Origin: Pseudoduganella armeniaca
GTDB lineage: Bacteria; Pseudomonadota; Gammaproteobacteria; Burkholderiales; Burkholderiaceae_D
Assembly: GCF_003028855.1 (NCBI RefSeq)
Contig: NZ_CP028324.1
Coordinates: forward strand, 4,898,001 to 4,962,000
Length of the DNA stretch: 64,000 nt
Reading direction: 5' to 3'
The position numbers were made by a program, and so were the translations under genes. The first letter of the stretch is position 1. The number at the start of each line of letters is the position of its first letter. The notes below the pieces were generated by a model. The model did not search any database and was not told where the DNA came from. It saw nothing but the letters and a program-made list of their open reading frames with translations. Positions 10,500-21,383 of this stretch are shown here, piece after piece.

Positions 10500-11068
10500 T
10501 GTCCATCTCCAAACTGATCGCCGCCACGCTCGCGCTGGCCCTGGCGTCCGCCGTTCCCGCATTCTCCGCCGCCGCCGAACCCGCGAAGCCGAAGGCGGAA
10601 GCCAAGAAGAAATCGTCGAAGTCGAAGGACTCGAAGGCCAAGGCCGCCAAGGCCGTCGCGCCCAAGGAAGCCGATCCGGAAGCCGACGAACCCGATATCG
10701 CCGGCACCGCCGTCACCGACTTCAACTGCGAACTCGGCAACAAGGTCACGGTCTACCAGAACGCCACCGACGACGGTCACATCGCGCTGCGCTGGAAAAA
10801 GCGCCTGCACCGCCTGACTCGCGTGGCGACCACGACGGGCGCCCAGCGCTTCGAGAACAAGGCATTTGGCCTGATCTGGATCGGCATTCCGGCCAAGGCG
10901 ATGCTGCTCGATTCGAAGCAGAACCGCCAGCTGGCCAACGAATGCAAGAACGACGAGCAGAACAAGCCGGCGCCGCTGCCGGCGCCGGCCGCCGAAGCGC
11001 AGGCTGGCGGCGCGGCAGCGCCCGCCCCTGCCGCCGCTCACGGCGCGGCCGCCGCGCCGCAGGGCTGA
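10499..11068 (+). CDS. Small exported protein, possibly MliC-like
   Basis: 189 residues beginning MSISKLIAATLALALASA, a signal peptide ending about residue 26. An Ala/Lys/Ser-rich linker (about 27-75) follows, then a compact domain with two Cys (FNCELGNKVTVY and LANEC), and an Ala/Pro-rich tail. The pattern FxC..G..VTVY, then TTGAQRFENKAFGLIWIGIPAKAML and a final Cys, resembles the MliC/PliC lysozyme-inhibitor fold. That is a resemblance by eye, not a verified match. The ATG overlaps the preceding stop as TAATG, so it is translated with the CitE-like gene. Confidence 0.75.
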   Translation: MSISKLIAATLALALASAVPAFSAAAEPAKPKAEAKKKSSKSKDSKAKAAKAVAPKEADPEADEPDIAGTAVTDFNCELGNKVTVYQNATDDGHIALRWKKRLHRLTRVATTTGAQRFENKAFGLIWIGIPAKAMLLDSKQNRQLANECKNDEQNKPAPLPAPAAEAQAGGAAAPAPAAAHGAAAAPQG

Positions 11069-11192
11069 CGTCCGCCGCGATATTGGGCCAGATTATTAGC
11101 ACTACCGTAGTTTCGCGTTTTACCAAATGACGGCAAGCGGCCACCGTGGCGACGGACCGGCTTGCCGAAAATACCCACCTGAAGGAGAGGTC

Positions 11193-13901
<2,709 letters not shown>

Positions 13902-13920
13902 GCGCTGACGCGTGAGGTTA

Positions 13921-14045
13921 GGGACTGTCCCCGAACGGGGACTGTCCCTGGTTTTCACCGCTGACGTAGCGAAACTGGCGAAATAGGGACAGACCCCATT
14001 TTTCAGGCAACATTTCCTGGAAAATGGGGTCTGTCCCTATTTTTA
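13921..14045. repeat. Nested palindromic intergenic repeat, copy 1
   Basis: Two units. Unit one (13921-13955) is GGGACTGTCCCC, four bases, GGGGACTGTCCC, then TGGTTTT. Unit two is an imperfect inverted repeat with arms AAATAGGGACAGACCCCATT (13981-14000) and its complement near 14022-14042, ending in TTTTT. Unit two fits a rho-independent terminator for acnA. Related sequences occur at 15485, 19733, 36761 and 63766. Confidence 0.85.
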
Positions 14046-14123
14046 TGGGGATCACCAGATTCCGGCGAATCAACTACAATACGCTTGATAAGATTTTTAC
14101 ACTGACCGAGATTCTTAAGCGCT

Positions 14124-15389
14124 ATGCGTCGCCCATCCAAAGATTCATCCAACAAATTGTCCGCCGACAGCCAGCGCCTCTCTACCCTCGCCCAGGCCGT
14201 CGGCCAATCCGGCAGCCGCCTCGAGGAGCGCAGCTGGGAACGTGCGCTCGATACCCAGCTGCACAAGCTGCTGAAGACGGGCCACCAGGACACTGTCGAC
14301 GCCGCCCTCAACAGCCTGTTTTCCGCCGACCTGGCCGCCTATGACGTACTGATGGACAGCGTCGAGGCCGTCAGCGAATCGGCCACCATCAGCGTCGACA
14401 GCGACGGCACCACGGCCCAGTACGACGTGCTGCTGGTGGCCGCGCCGATCCTGGCCTGGACGCGTTATTCGATCGCGTCCGGCTCGATCCCGGCCGATGT
14501 GCTGAACACGCTGTCGGCCCATTTCTCCGCCCACCTGCTGGCCGATGGCACGAAGATGGCCATGGCGTCGAACCTGTTTTCGATCGACCAGCTGCCGCGC
14601 ACCCACGCCGAGACGTATGCCAAGATGAACAAGCTGGCGCAAGCGGCCATCAAGGGCGTTGCCGTCAAGACGGATGTGAAGCCGCCCGAAACGGCACCGT
14701 TCCTGGCCGACACGCGCTACCTGATCGCCGCCGTCGTTGCGCCGCACGGCGAGGCGCTGTTCCGCTGGCAAATGCCGGGCGCCCACCTGCACCAGGCCGA
14801 CGAGCGCCGCAACGCGCTGGAAGCGTGGCGCACGCAAGCCCAGCCGACCGTGGCACGCCTGCTGCCGGGCTGCGGCATCGAACTGCTGCTGCCGGAGGCG
14901 TACTACATGGCCTGCCGCGAGGCGGACAAGCTGATCCGCCCGGTCTCGATCCGCGCGGCCGTGCACTACCTGACCCACACGCTGGCCTGCGAGCCATCGG
15001 AACTGCGCGCCGTGATCGCCGGTTTCGGCGAGGAAGCGGCCGAGGGCCAGATCGACGAGTACCGCGTGGCGTTCACGCGGCGCTCGGACAGCGACGTGAT
15101 CTATGGCGTGGTGTGGCCGCTGTACGGCCAGGAAGACGAGGAAGGCACGCCGCCGGAAGGCCCGCTGGCGGGCGGCCTGGCCAACCTGCTGCAGCCGCGC
15201 ACGCCGGTCGAGGAAATCGTCGAGCACCTGAACGCGGCTGGCGTCTCGGTCATCAAGAAGCTGGGCGAGCGCTACGTGGCCGAGTACTGCGACGACTGTG
15301 GCGCGCCGCTGTTCGCCGACCCTTCCGGCGAGCTGGTGCATGCCGAGATGCCGGAGGATGCGCCGGCCGGGACCGAGCATTTCCACTGA
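14124..15389 (+). CDS. DUF2863 family protein
   Basis: 421 residues that I recognise as the DUF2863 family found mainly in Burkholderiales; no function is established. No signal peptide or membrane segment is visible, so it is probably cytosolic. The C-terminus carries CDDCGAPLFADP, a C-x2-C pair that could bind a metal. It is monocistronic: a repeat lies upstream and a strong terminator follows 12 nt after the stop. Confidence 0.85.
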   Translation: MRRPSKDSSNKLSADSQRLSTLAQAVGQSGSRLEERSWERALDTQLHKLLKTGHQDTVDAALNSLFSADLAAYDVLMDSVEAVSESATISVDSDGTTAQYDVLLVAAPILAWTRYSIASGSIPADVLNTLSAHFSAHLLADGTKMAMASNLFSIDQLPRTHAETYAKMNKLAQAAIKGVAVKTDVKPPETAPFLADTRYLIAAVVAPHGEALFRWQMPGAHLHQADERRNALEAWRTQAQPTVARLLPGCGIELLLPEAYYMACREADKLIRPVSIRAAVHYLTHTLACEPSELRAVIAGFGEEAAEGQIDEYRVAFTRRSDSDVIYGVVWPLYGQEDEEGTPPEGPLAGGLANLLQPRTPVEEIVEHLNAAGVSVIKKLGERYVAEYCDDCGAPLFADPSGELVHAEMPEDAPAGTEHFH

Positions 15390-15400
15390 TGTGGGCATGA

Positions 15401-15428
15401 AAAAACCTCGCCGCGGCGAGGTTTTTTT
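15401..15428 (+). terminator. Intrinsic terminator after DUF2863 gene
   Basis: CCTCGCCGCGGCGAGG (15406-15421) folds into a GC-rich stem flanked by A5 and T7, so it can work in both directions. Confidence 0.95.
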
Positions 15429-15484
15429 GTGCGATCTGCCTGTCGGCAGGCCGCCGGCAGCCTTTTATCCCAGGACCAAAAACT

Positions 15485-15505
15485 GGGGTCAGACCCGGCG
15501 GGTGT
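15485..15505. repeat. Left arm of a repeat split by the IS481 element
   Basis: GGGGTCAGACCCGGCGGGTG, continuing to 15505, is the inverted counterpart of 16793-16813 (20 of 21 positions). Both belong to the GGGTC-type palindromic family. The transposon lies between the two arms. Confidence 0.75.
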
Positions 15506-15510
15506 TTGGG

Positions 15511-16787
15511 CGGGAGACATAGGTAACACTTGTCGGGAGACATAGGTAACACCTTTTATGATCATTGCACAGCAACGAATAGGAGCGTGCAATGCCTTGG
15601 AAGGAGTCCACCACTATGTCGTCCCGACTCGAATTTGTGATGCTAGCGCGAGCTCCCAAAGCGAACATCGCCGCATTATGCCGAGCGTTTCAGGTCAGTA
15701 GAAAAACCGCGTACAAGTGGCTCGAACGCTACGAGGCACTTGGAGCGGAAGGTTTGTCTGATCAGTCGCGCAAGCCTCGTTCTTCCCCTGCAAGCTCTTC
15801 GGATGAACTGGAGCTGCAAGTGCTGGCCCTGCACTTGGAGTATCCATACTGGGGCGCACGCAAGCTACGAGAACTCTTGCCGGACTATTTGCCGCGGCCG
15901 CACCACAGCACTGTGGATTCAATCTTGAAGCGTCATAGTTGCAAGGTTCTTGGTGCGCCAGTCAAACAGGAACTGGCCTCGACGCGCTTCGAGCACGACC
16001 AGCCCAACTCACTTTGGCAGATGGACTTCAAGGGCCATTTTGCCTTGACGACAGAAGCTGCAGGGCGATGCCATCCCCTGACTGTTCTTGATGACCATTC
16101 GCGCTTCAGCCTATGCCTTACCGCATTCGCTAACGAGCGGTCCAGCTCTGTCCAAGCGGGGCTACAGGCCACGTTCGAGCGATACGGACTGCCCGATAGA
16201 ATCACTTGCGACAATGGCCCGCCTTGGGGCAGCACCGGACTAAAAGGACTGACAAAGCTTGAAGTTTGGTTGATCCGGCTGGGCATTCGCTTCAGCCATA
16301 GCAGGCCGTACCACCCACAAACTCAAGGTAAGGACGAGCGCTTCCATCGTACTCTCCAGCTCGAGCTACTCGACCGTCGCGGCTTCGGCTCCATCGAGCA
16401 GTGTCAGCATGCATTCGATGAGTGGCGTGAGCGGTACAACATGGTTCGCCCTCACCATGCCTTGGATATGCAGCCGCCAATCACGCGATACCAGCGTAGC
16501 GGAAGAGAGCTGCCTAACGCCTTACAGCCCATCGAGTACTTATCCAGCGATGCTGTAAGAAAGGTCGACCTGAAGGGCTACATCGGGTATGCCAACCGAC
16601 GCCACTACATCGGCGAGGGCTTGCAGGGACAAGCTGTCGCGATTAGACCTGATCCCGAGACCGATGGGCTTCTTGAGGTCCGATTCTGCCATCACAAAGT
16701 AACGCAGCTGGACCTCAAAAGCCTGCCGTAAAATACGATTTTCATGTGTAACCCATGTCTCCCGACATGTGTTACCTATGTGTCCCG
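15511..16787. mobile_element. IS481-family insertion sequence
   Basis: One transposase gene flanked by doubled terminal repeats. On the left, GGGAGACATAGGTAACAC occurs twice (from 15512 and from 15535). On the right, inverted relatives end at 16767 and 16787. About 1.28 kb in total. The outer boundary is approximate because both flanks are GC-rich repeats and no clean target duplication is visible. Confidence 0.85.
15592..16731 (+). CDS. IS481-family transposase
   Basis: 379 residues. An N-terminal helix-turn-helix (about residues 20-50, ANIAALCRAFQVSRKTAYKW) is followed by a DDE integrase core with WQMDFKGHF, LDDHSRFSLC and the Glu in GKDERFHRTL. The open frame is full length, so the element may still be active. 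GGAG lies upstream of the ATG. Its codon choice is less GC-biased than that of neighbouring genes, fitting acquisition by transfer. Confidence 0.95.
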   Translation: MPWKESTTMSSRLEFVMLARAPKANIAALCRAFQVSRKTAYKWLERYEALGAEGLSDQSRKPRSSPASSSDELELQVLALHLEYPYWGARKLRELLPDYLPRPHHSTVDSILKRHSCKVLGAPVKQELASTRFEHDQPNSLWQMDFKGHFALTTEAAGRCHPLTVLDDHSRFSLCLTAFANERSSSVQAGLQATFERYGLPDRITCDNGPPWGSTGLKGLTKLEVWLIRLGIRFSHSRPYHPQTQGKDERFHRTLQLELLDRRGFGSIEQCQHAFDEWRERYNMVRPHHALDMQPPITRYQRSGRELPNALQPIEYLSSDAVRKVDLKGYIGYANRRHYIGEGLQGQAVAIRPDPETDGLLEVRFCHHKVTQLDLKSLP

Positions 16788-16792
16788 GCTAT

Positions 16793-16813
16793 ACACCCGG
16801 CGGGTCTGACCCC
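16793..16813. repeat. Right arm of the repeat split by the IS481 element
   Basis: ACACCCGGCGGGTCTGACCC, continuing to 16813, mirrors the left arm at 15485-15505. The two arms would form one palindrome if the transposon were absent. Confidence 0.75.
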
Positions 16814-16836
16814 GGCTCTCCGGTTCTGGGTGCAAG

Positions 16837-17268
16837 TCAGTGCGTCATATTGCTGCGCCCCTGCGTACCATTGCTGTTGGTCGAATTGCGGCTGTTGGCC
16901 TTGGCCGAGCCCTGGCCGGAGGTATCGGCGTGCGAATTGCTGTCCTTGCCGGCGCGCTGGGCCGTGCCGCCCAAGGCCGAGTGCGACGGCTTCGAGCTGC
17001 CCGTCTCCCCTGCCGCGCCCGTGTCGCCGCTGGCGCCGCCGTTCTTGCTGTCGGCGTTGCCGGTGACGTTCAGCGAACGCGGGCTGTCTTTGCGCTCCGC
17101 TTCCTGACGGGCATGCTTGTCGCTGTTGGCCTGCGTCGGCTGCAAGCCGACGCTGCCGGGCTTGTTCTTCAGCGCGTCCATCGCCGTCTGGGCCTGGCCG
17201 GCGCCCGCAATGATGGTGATCAGGAATGCTGCCGTGGCCGAAGCCGCCGTGAATGGTGAAACGCGCAT
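16837..17268 (-). CDS. Small secreted Ser/Gly/Asn-rich protein
   Basis: 143 residues from the ATG at 17268 (MRVSPFTAASATAAFLI), which has AAGGAG at ideal spacing; the ATG six nt further upstream is too close to it. A signal peptide ends near GAGQAQ. The mature part is low complexity, rich in Ser, Gly, Asn and Lys, with no recognised domain (for example GGASGDTGAAGETGSS). It faces the Thr/Ser-rich secreted protein gene at 17559 across a 290-nt divergent region. I do not recognise a function; an envelope or matrix role is only a guess. Confidence 0.7.
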   Translation of the reverse strand: MRVSPFTAASATAAFLITIIAGAGQAQTAMDALKNKPGSVGLQPTQANSDKHARQEAERKDSPRSLNVTGNADSKNGGASGDTGAAGETGSSKPSHSALGGTAQRAGKDSNSHADTSGQGSAKANSRNSTNSNGTQGRSNMTH

Positions 17269-17558
17269 GATCATCTCCTTATGTCGACGGTTTTAATTTT
17301 TTATCTCGGCATATTTTCTCGCCCTGGGTACAGATTAAACACCGTCGTCACGCTGTTGCATAGGCGTACTGATCTTCGGCAAGTGGGAGGAGTCCTACCG
17401 CACTTACCGCAGTACAAGCTTCGTTACAAAACAAACTTGTAGGTGCGGTCCCACCACCGCTGGTTACGCGCGCTGATGTGGCCGATGTCGCGCTGCCGGT
17501 AAGCTTGCCGTTCACGGTCGAACGGCCGCCCAGCGTCTACTATCACAGGAGATTTGTC

Positions 17559-18014
17559 ATGCGTAAATCGATGATCGCAGCAGCCATCCTTGCCACCATG
17601 TCCACCGTCGCACTGGCGCAGACCAGCGGCGATACCAGCGGCACGTCCGCCACGGCGTCCCAGGATACGTCCAGCGCCACCGGCACCTCCACCACCAAGG
17701 AGCCGGGCAAGAAGCACTCGCGCAACAAGTCCAAGCAGTCCGGCACGACGAACATGTCCAACTCGGGCGCATCGGATAAAGCGGGCACCACCGGTGGCAC
17801 CTCGGGCGCGTCGGACATGTCGGGCACGGGCGGCTCGGCCACCACCGGCACGACCAATATGTCCAGCTCGGGCGCCTCGGACAAGGCCGGCACCACGGGC
17901 GACGCCACCGGCAAGCCTGCCGCGGGCAAGACCCGCACGGGCACGACCAATATGTCCAGCTCCGGGGCTTCCGACAAGGCCGGCACCACCGGCAGCGCCG
18001 CCGAGAAGCGCTGA
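17559..18014 (+). CDS. Secreted repeat protein rich in Thr, Ser and Gly
   Basis: 151 residues from the ATG at 17559 (MRKSMIAAAILATMSTVALA), with AGGAG upstream; the frame is open further upstream but lacks a ribosome site. After the signal peptide comes a Lys-rich patch (KEPGKKHSRNKSKQS), then three near-identical units of the form GTTNMSSSGASDKAGTTG and a diverged unit. Nothing catalytic is visible. A bidirectional hairpin follows at 18032. Unit count may vary between strains, since the repeats are also close at the DNA level. Confidence 0.75.
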   Translation: MRKSMIAAAILATMSTVALAQTSGDTSGTSATASQDTSSATGTSTTKEPGKKHSRNKSKQSGTTNMSNSGASDKAGTTGGTSGASDMSGTGGSATTGTTNMSSSGASDKAGTTGDATGKPAAGKTRTGTTNMSSSGASDKAGTTGSAAEKR

Positions 18015-18031
18015 CGCGGCCGCGCACAATG

Positions 18032-18056
18032 AAAAAAGCCCCGCCAAGGCGGGGCT
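18032..18056. terminator. Shared hairpin terminator
   Basis: AGCCCCGCC-AA-GGCGGGGCT (18037-18056) with A6 on its left side. On the minus strand the T-run follows the stem, so it terminates the leftward M14-CYTH operon. The rightward gene at 17559 may also stop there, more weakly. Confidence 0.85.
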
Positions 18057-18083
18057 CGCTGTCAACGCGACGGGCGCGGACGC

Positions 18084-18548
18084 CTACCAGCTGGAGAACG
18101 GCCGGCTGATCAGGTTGGAATTGAGGTAGCGCGGATCATCCGTGACTTCCTCGCCGACCCAATCCGGCTTGTCGAACGCCTGGTCTTCGGCCGGCACTTC
18201 GATCTCGGCCACGACCAGGCCCGCGTTCACACCCAGGAACTCGTCCACTTCCCATGTGAAGCCGGCGTGCTCGATGCGCGTGCGGGTTTTCTCGATGATG
18301 GGCTGCTCGCACAGCCGGTCGAGGAACTCGCGCGCATCGTCCAGCGGCAGCGGATATTCCCACTCGCCGCGTGACATGCCCACGGCTTTCGACTTGATCG
18401 TCATAAACGCCTCGTCGCCGTAGATGCGCACGCGCACCACGCGCTCCGGATGCGAGGACAGGTAGCCCTGGCGGATCAGTACCGGCTCGCCCAGCGCCTT
18501 CCAGGCGTCGCTCTTGACGAGGAATTTGTGCTCGATCTCGACGCCCAT
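18084..18548 (-). CDS. CYTH domain protein (triphosphatase/adenylate cyclase fold)
   Basis: 154 residues. It begins MGVEIEHKFLV, the ExExK signature (E4, E6, K8) of the CYTH triphosphate tunnel fold. Acidic residues on later strands (WEVDEFLG and VVAEIEVP) are the expected metal ligands. Single-domain bacterial CYTH proteins are mostly inorganic triphosphatases, so that is the likelier activity than cAMP synthesis. The ATG is 1 nt past the stop of the M14 gene, so the two are translationally coupled. Confidence 0.9.
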   Translation of the reverse strand: MGVEIEHKFLVKSDAWKALGEPVLIRQGYLSSHPERVVRVRIYGDEAFMTIKSKAVGMSRGEWEYPLPLDDAREFLDRLCEQPIIEKTRTRIEHAGFTWEVDEFLGVNAGLVVAEIEVPAEDQAFDKPDWVGEEVTDDPRYLNSNLISRPFSSW

Positions 18549-18549
18549 G

Positions 18550-19674
18550 TCAGTCGTCCAGCGACAGCAGGATCGGCTGCAGGATGGCCGCGCCCAGCGC
18601 CGCGCTGCGCGCGCCGTTCCAGCCCACGTGCGACACCGGCAGGTCGGCGTTGTCCTTGAACGGCATTTCCAGCGTCAGCGCCAGGCAGCCGAAGTGGTGG
18701 CCGATGTACTTCGATGCCAAGGTCAGCATGTCTTCCTTGTACTTGCTCACCGGGTAGCCGACCTTGTCCTGGAAGTCCGGGCTGGCGTTCTTGTAGCGCT
18801 CGATGAACGCCTTCTGTGCGGCGGCCTGCTCCGGCGTGAATTTTTCCAGCATCTCGTTGCCGGCCACGAAGTTGTACGGCAGCGCCTCGTCGCCGTGGAT
18901 GTCGAAGAACATGTCGACGCCGGTCGCGTGGATCTTCTCCTTCACGCACAGCACCTCGGGCGAGCGTTCCAGGCTCGGCGTCATCCATTCGCGGTTCAGG
19001 TTGGCGCCGGCCGCATTGGTGCGCAGGTTGCCGCGGGCGGAGCCGTCCGGGTTCATGTTCGGCACGATGTGGAACACGCAGCGCTGCAGCAGCTTGCGGG
19101 CGATCGGGTTGGCGTCGTCCAGCAGCGCGTCGATCAGGCCTTCGACGAACCACTCGGCCATCGATTCGCCCGGGTGCTGGCGCGCGATGAACCAGATCTT
19201 CTTTTCCGCCTGGGGATTGCCGATGGTGATCAGGTTCATGTCGCGCCCGTCGATGGTGGAACCCAGGTCCGACACGCGCGCGATCGGATTCTCCGCCACT
19301 TCGCCCAGCAGGCGCAGGTGGCGCTCCCACGAATACGGCTCGAAGTAGGCGTAGTAGACGCTGTCCAGGTCAGGGGTATGGCGGATCGTCATCACCTGGC
19401 CGTCGAACGAGGTCGGCACGCGGAACCAGTTCTCGCCATCGTAGCTGGCCACGGCGTTGTAGTCCTCGAAGCCCTTGGCATACGTGGCCTCGCCGGCGTT
19501 GGTGAAGCGCAGCGCCAATGCCTGGCCGCGCGCGCCCTGCACCCGGAAGTGGAACCACTGGCGGATGTCGGCATGCGAGTCGCTGCGCAGTTTCAGTTCG
19601 ATGTTGGCGCAATCGCTCGCGTTCACCACCTCGATGGCGCCGGAGTCGAAGTTCTGGCTGATCTTGATTGTCAT
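18550..19674 (-). CDS. M14 family zinc carboxypeptidase (cytosolic type)
   Basis: 374 residues from the ATG at 19674 (MTIKISQNFDSGAIEV). An N-terminal beta-sandwich (about 1-120) precedes the M14 domain. Zinc ligands are His167 and Glu170 in RQHPGESMAEW and His260 in FFDIHGDE. Arg228 is in NLNREW, and the catalytic Glu is 335 in LTLEMPFKD. The layout is that of bacterial relatives of the AGBL/CCP cytosolic carboxypeptidases. No signal peptide is present, so it acts in the cytosol. The natural substrate is unknown. It is first gene of the pair with the CYTH protein. Confidence 0.92.
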   Translation of the reverse strand: MTIKISQNFDSGAIEVVNASDCANIELKLRSDSHADIRQWFHFRVQGARGQALALRFTNAGEATYAKGFEDYNAVASYDGENWFRVPTSFDGQVMTIRHTPDLDSVYYAYFEPYSWERHLRLLGEVAENPIARVSDLGSTIDGRDMNLITIGNPQAEKKIWFIARQHPGESMAEWFVEGLIDALLDDANPIARKLLQRCVFHIVPNMNPDGSARGNLRTNAAGANLNREWMTPSLERSPEVLCVKEKIHATGVDMFFDIHGDEALPYNFVAGNEMLEKFTPEQAAAQKAFIERYKNASPDFQDKVGYPVSKYKEDMLTLASKYIGHHFGCLALTLEMPFKDNADLPVSHVGWNGARSAALGAAILQPILLSLDD

Positions 19675-19732
19675 TGTTCTGGATTCCTTCAAAACACAAT
19701 GCGCTATTGTCCCCGGTTTGCCGCGTGAAAGC

Positions 19733-19799
19733 AAAAAACCCGGGACAGACCCTGGTTTTGAGGAAAGATGCCTCAAAACAGGGGTCTGTCCCGGGTTTT
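19733..19799. repeat. Nested palindromic intergenic repeat, copy 2
   Basis: Left arm AAAACCCGGGACAGACCCTG, continuing to 19763; the inverted arm is 19771-19799, with a 7-nt loop. On the minus strand it ends in T6 ten bases after the catalase stop, so it probably serves as the katA terminator. It shares GGGACAGACCC and TGGTTTT with copy 1. Confidence 0.9.
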
Positions 19800-19808
19800 G
19801 CGGGTTGC

Positions 19809-21269
19809 TTAATCGACGTTGCGGCCGCGGGCCTTCAGCGCGGCGCGCACGCCGGCGCCGTAGGCGGCATCGGCCTGGTCGAAGTGCGCCAACTGGCGGA
19901 ATACGATCTCGTCCGGTACCTGCGACAGCGGGCCGGCCAGGTTGTCGAACAGCGCCTGCTTCTCGTCCGCCGGCAGCAGGCGGAACAGGTTGCCGGCCTG
20001 CGTGTAGTCGTCCTCGACGCCGCGGCCGTCGTAGCGCGCCGCCGGGCCGTTCAATGCCAGGGCCGGCTCGCCGTGGCCCAGCCCTTGCGGATTGGTGCCG
20101 GCGGCATCGACGGTAGCGTAGTTCTGCTCGGCGCCACCGTTGGCCAGTGCCATCGCGCCGTCACGCTGCTGGTTGTGGAACGGGCAGCGTGGCGCGTTTA
20201 CCGGCAGGTGCTGGTGGTTGGTGCCCACGCGGTACAGCTGCGCGTCGTGGTAGGCAAACAGGCGCGCTTGCAGCATCTTGTCCGGCGAGTAGCCCATGCC
20301 CGGCACCACGTTGGCCGGCGACAGCGCGGCCTGCTCCACTTCGGCGTGGTAGTTCAGCGGATTGCGGTTCAGTTCCAGCACGCCCACCTGCTGCAGCGGG
20401 AAGTCGCCGTGCGGCCACACCTTGGTCAGGTCGAACGGGTTCCAGCCGGTGCGCTGTTCCCAGGCGGCCAGCTCGGCTTCGGTGGCGGTCTGCACGTACA
20501 CCGTCCAGCGTGGGAAATCGCCGGCAGCGATGGCGTTGAACAGGTCGCGCTGCGCGTAGTCGGGATCTTCACCGGCCAGACGCACCGCGTCGGCCGCCGT
20601 CAGGTTCTTGATGCCCTGCTGGGTCTTGAAGTGCCACTTGACGTAGACGCGCTCGCCCGCGTCGTTGATCAGGCTGAACGTGTGGCTGCCGAAGCCGTCC
20701 ATGTGGCGGTAGCCGTCCGGCGTGCCGCGGCTGGAGAACAAGGTCGTGACCTGGTGCAGCGACTCGGGAGCCTTGCTCCAGAAATCGAACATGGCCGTCG
20801 GCGACTTCAGGTTCGATTGCGCCAGGCGCTTCTGCGTGTGGATGAAATCAGGGAACTTGATGCCGTCCTTGATGAAGAACACGGGCGTGTTGTTGCCGAC
20901 CAGGTCCCAGTTGCCCTCTTCCGTATAGAAACGGACGGCAAAGCCGCGCGGATCGCGTTCCGTATCGGCGCTGCCCTTCTCGCCGCCCACGGTGGAGAAG
21001 CGCAGGAACGTTTCCGTTTCCTTGCCGATGGCGGAAAACAGCTTGGCCTTGGTATAGCGGGTGATATCGTGCGTGACGGTGAACTTGCCGTAGGCGCCCG
21101 AACCCTTGGCGTGCACCACGCGCTCTGGAATGCGCTCGCGGTTGAAGTGCTGCAGCTTTTCGATCAGGTGGAAGTCCTGCAGCAACAGCGGGCCACGGGA
21201 GCCGGCGCTGGCGGAATTCTGGTTGTCGGCGACAGGAATGCCGGACGCGGTCGTGATCTGCTGGCTCAT
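19809..21269 (-). CDS. katA: Monofunctional haem catalase
   Basis: Dismutates hydrogen peroxide. 486 residues, the small-subunit (clade 3) size. Catalytic His53 lies in PERVVHAKGSGAYG and Asn126 in DLVGNNTPVFF. The proximal haem Tyr lies about residue 336 in RLFAYHDAQLYRVG. It is cytosolic, with no signal peptide. GAGGAG precedes the ATG. The 114 nt upstream contain AT-rich sequence with ATTGGATCAAT, the sort of dyad a LysR-type regulator such as OxyR uses; that is suggestive only. The palindromic repeat downstream acts as terminator. Confidence 0.97.
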   Translation of the reverse strand: MSQQITTASGIPVADNQNSASAGSRGPLLLQDFHLIEKLQHFNRERIPERVVHAKGSGAYGKFTVTHDITRYTKAKLFSAIGKETETFLRFSTVGGEKGSADTERDPRGFAVRFYTEEGNWDLVGNNTPVFFIKDGIKFPDFIHTQKRLAQSNLKSPTAMFDFWSKAPESLHQVTTLFSSRGTPDGYRHMDGFGSHTFSLINDAGERVYVKWHFKTQQGIKNLTAADAVRLAGEDPDYAQRDLFNAIAAGDFPRWTVYVQTATEAELAAWEQRTGWNPFDLTKVWPHGDFPLQQVGVLELNRNPLNYHAEVEQAALSPANVVPGMGYSPDKMLQARLFAYHDAQLYRVGTNHQHLPVNAPRCPFHNQQRDGAMALANGGAEQNYATVDAAGTNPQGLGHGEPALALNGPAARYDGRGVEDDYTQAGNLFRLLPADEKQALFDNLAGPLSQVPDEIVFRQLAHFDQADAAYGAGVRAALKARGRNVD

Positions 21270-21383
21270 GGGGCTTGCTCCTCTGTGATGTGAACGTAAA
21301 GCAATTCTACGTTCGCATCACAGATTGACAAAGCTAATTGATCCAATCACATCAATAGCTATTACCAATGGAAGAGCTGCGCC

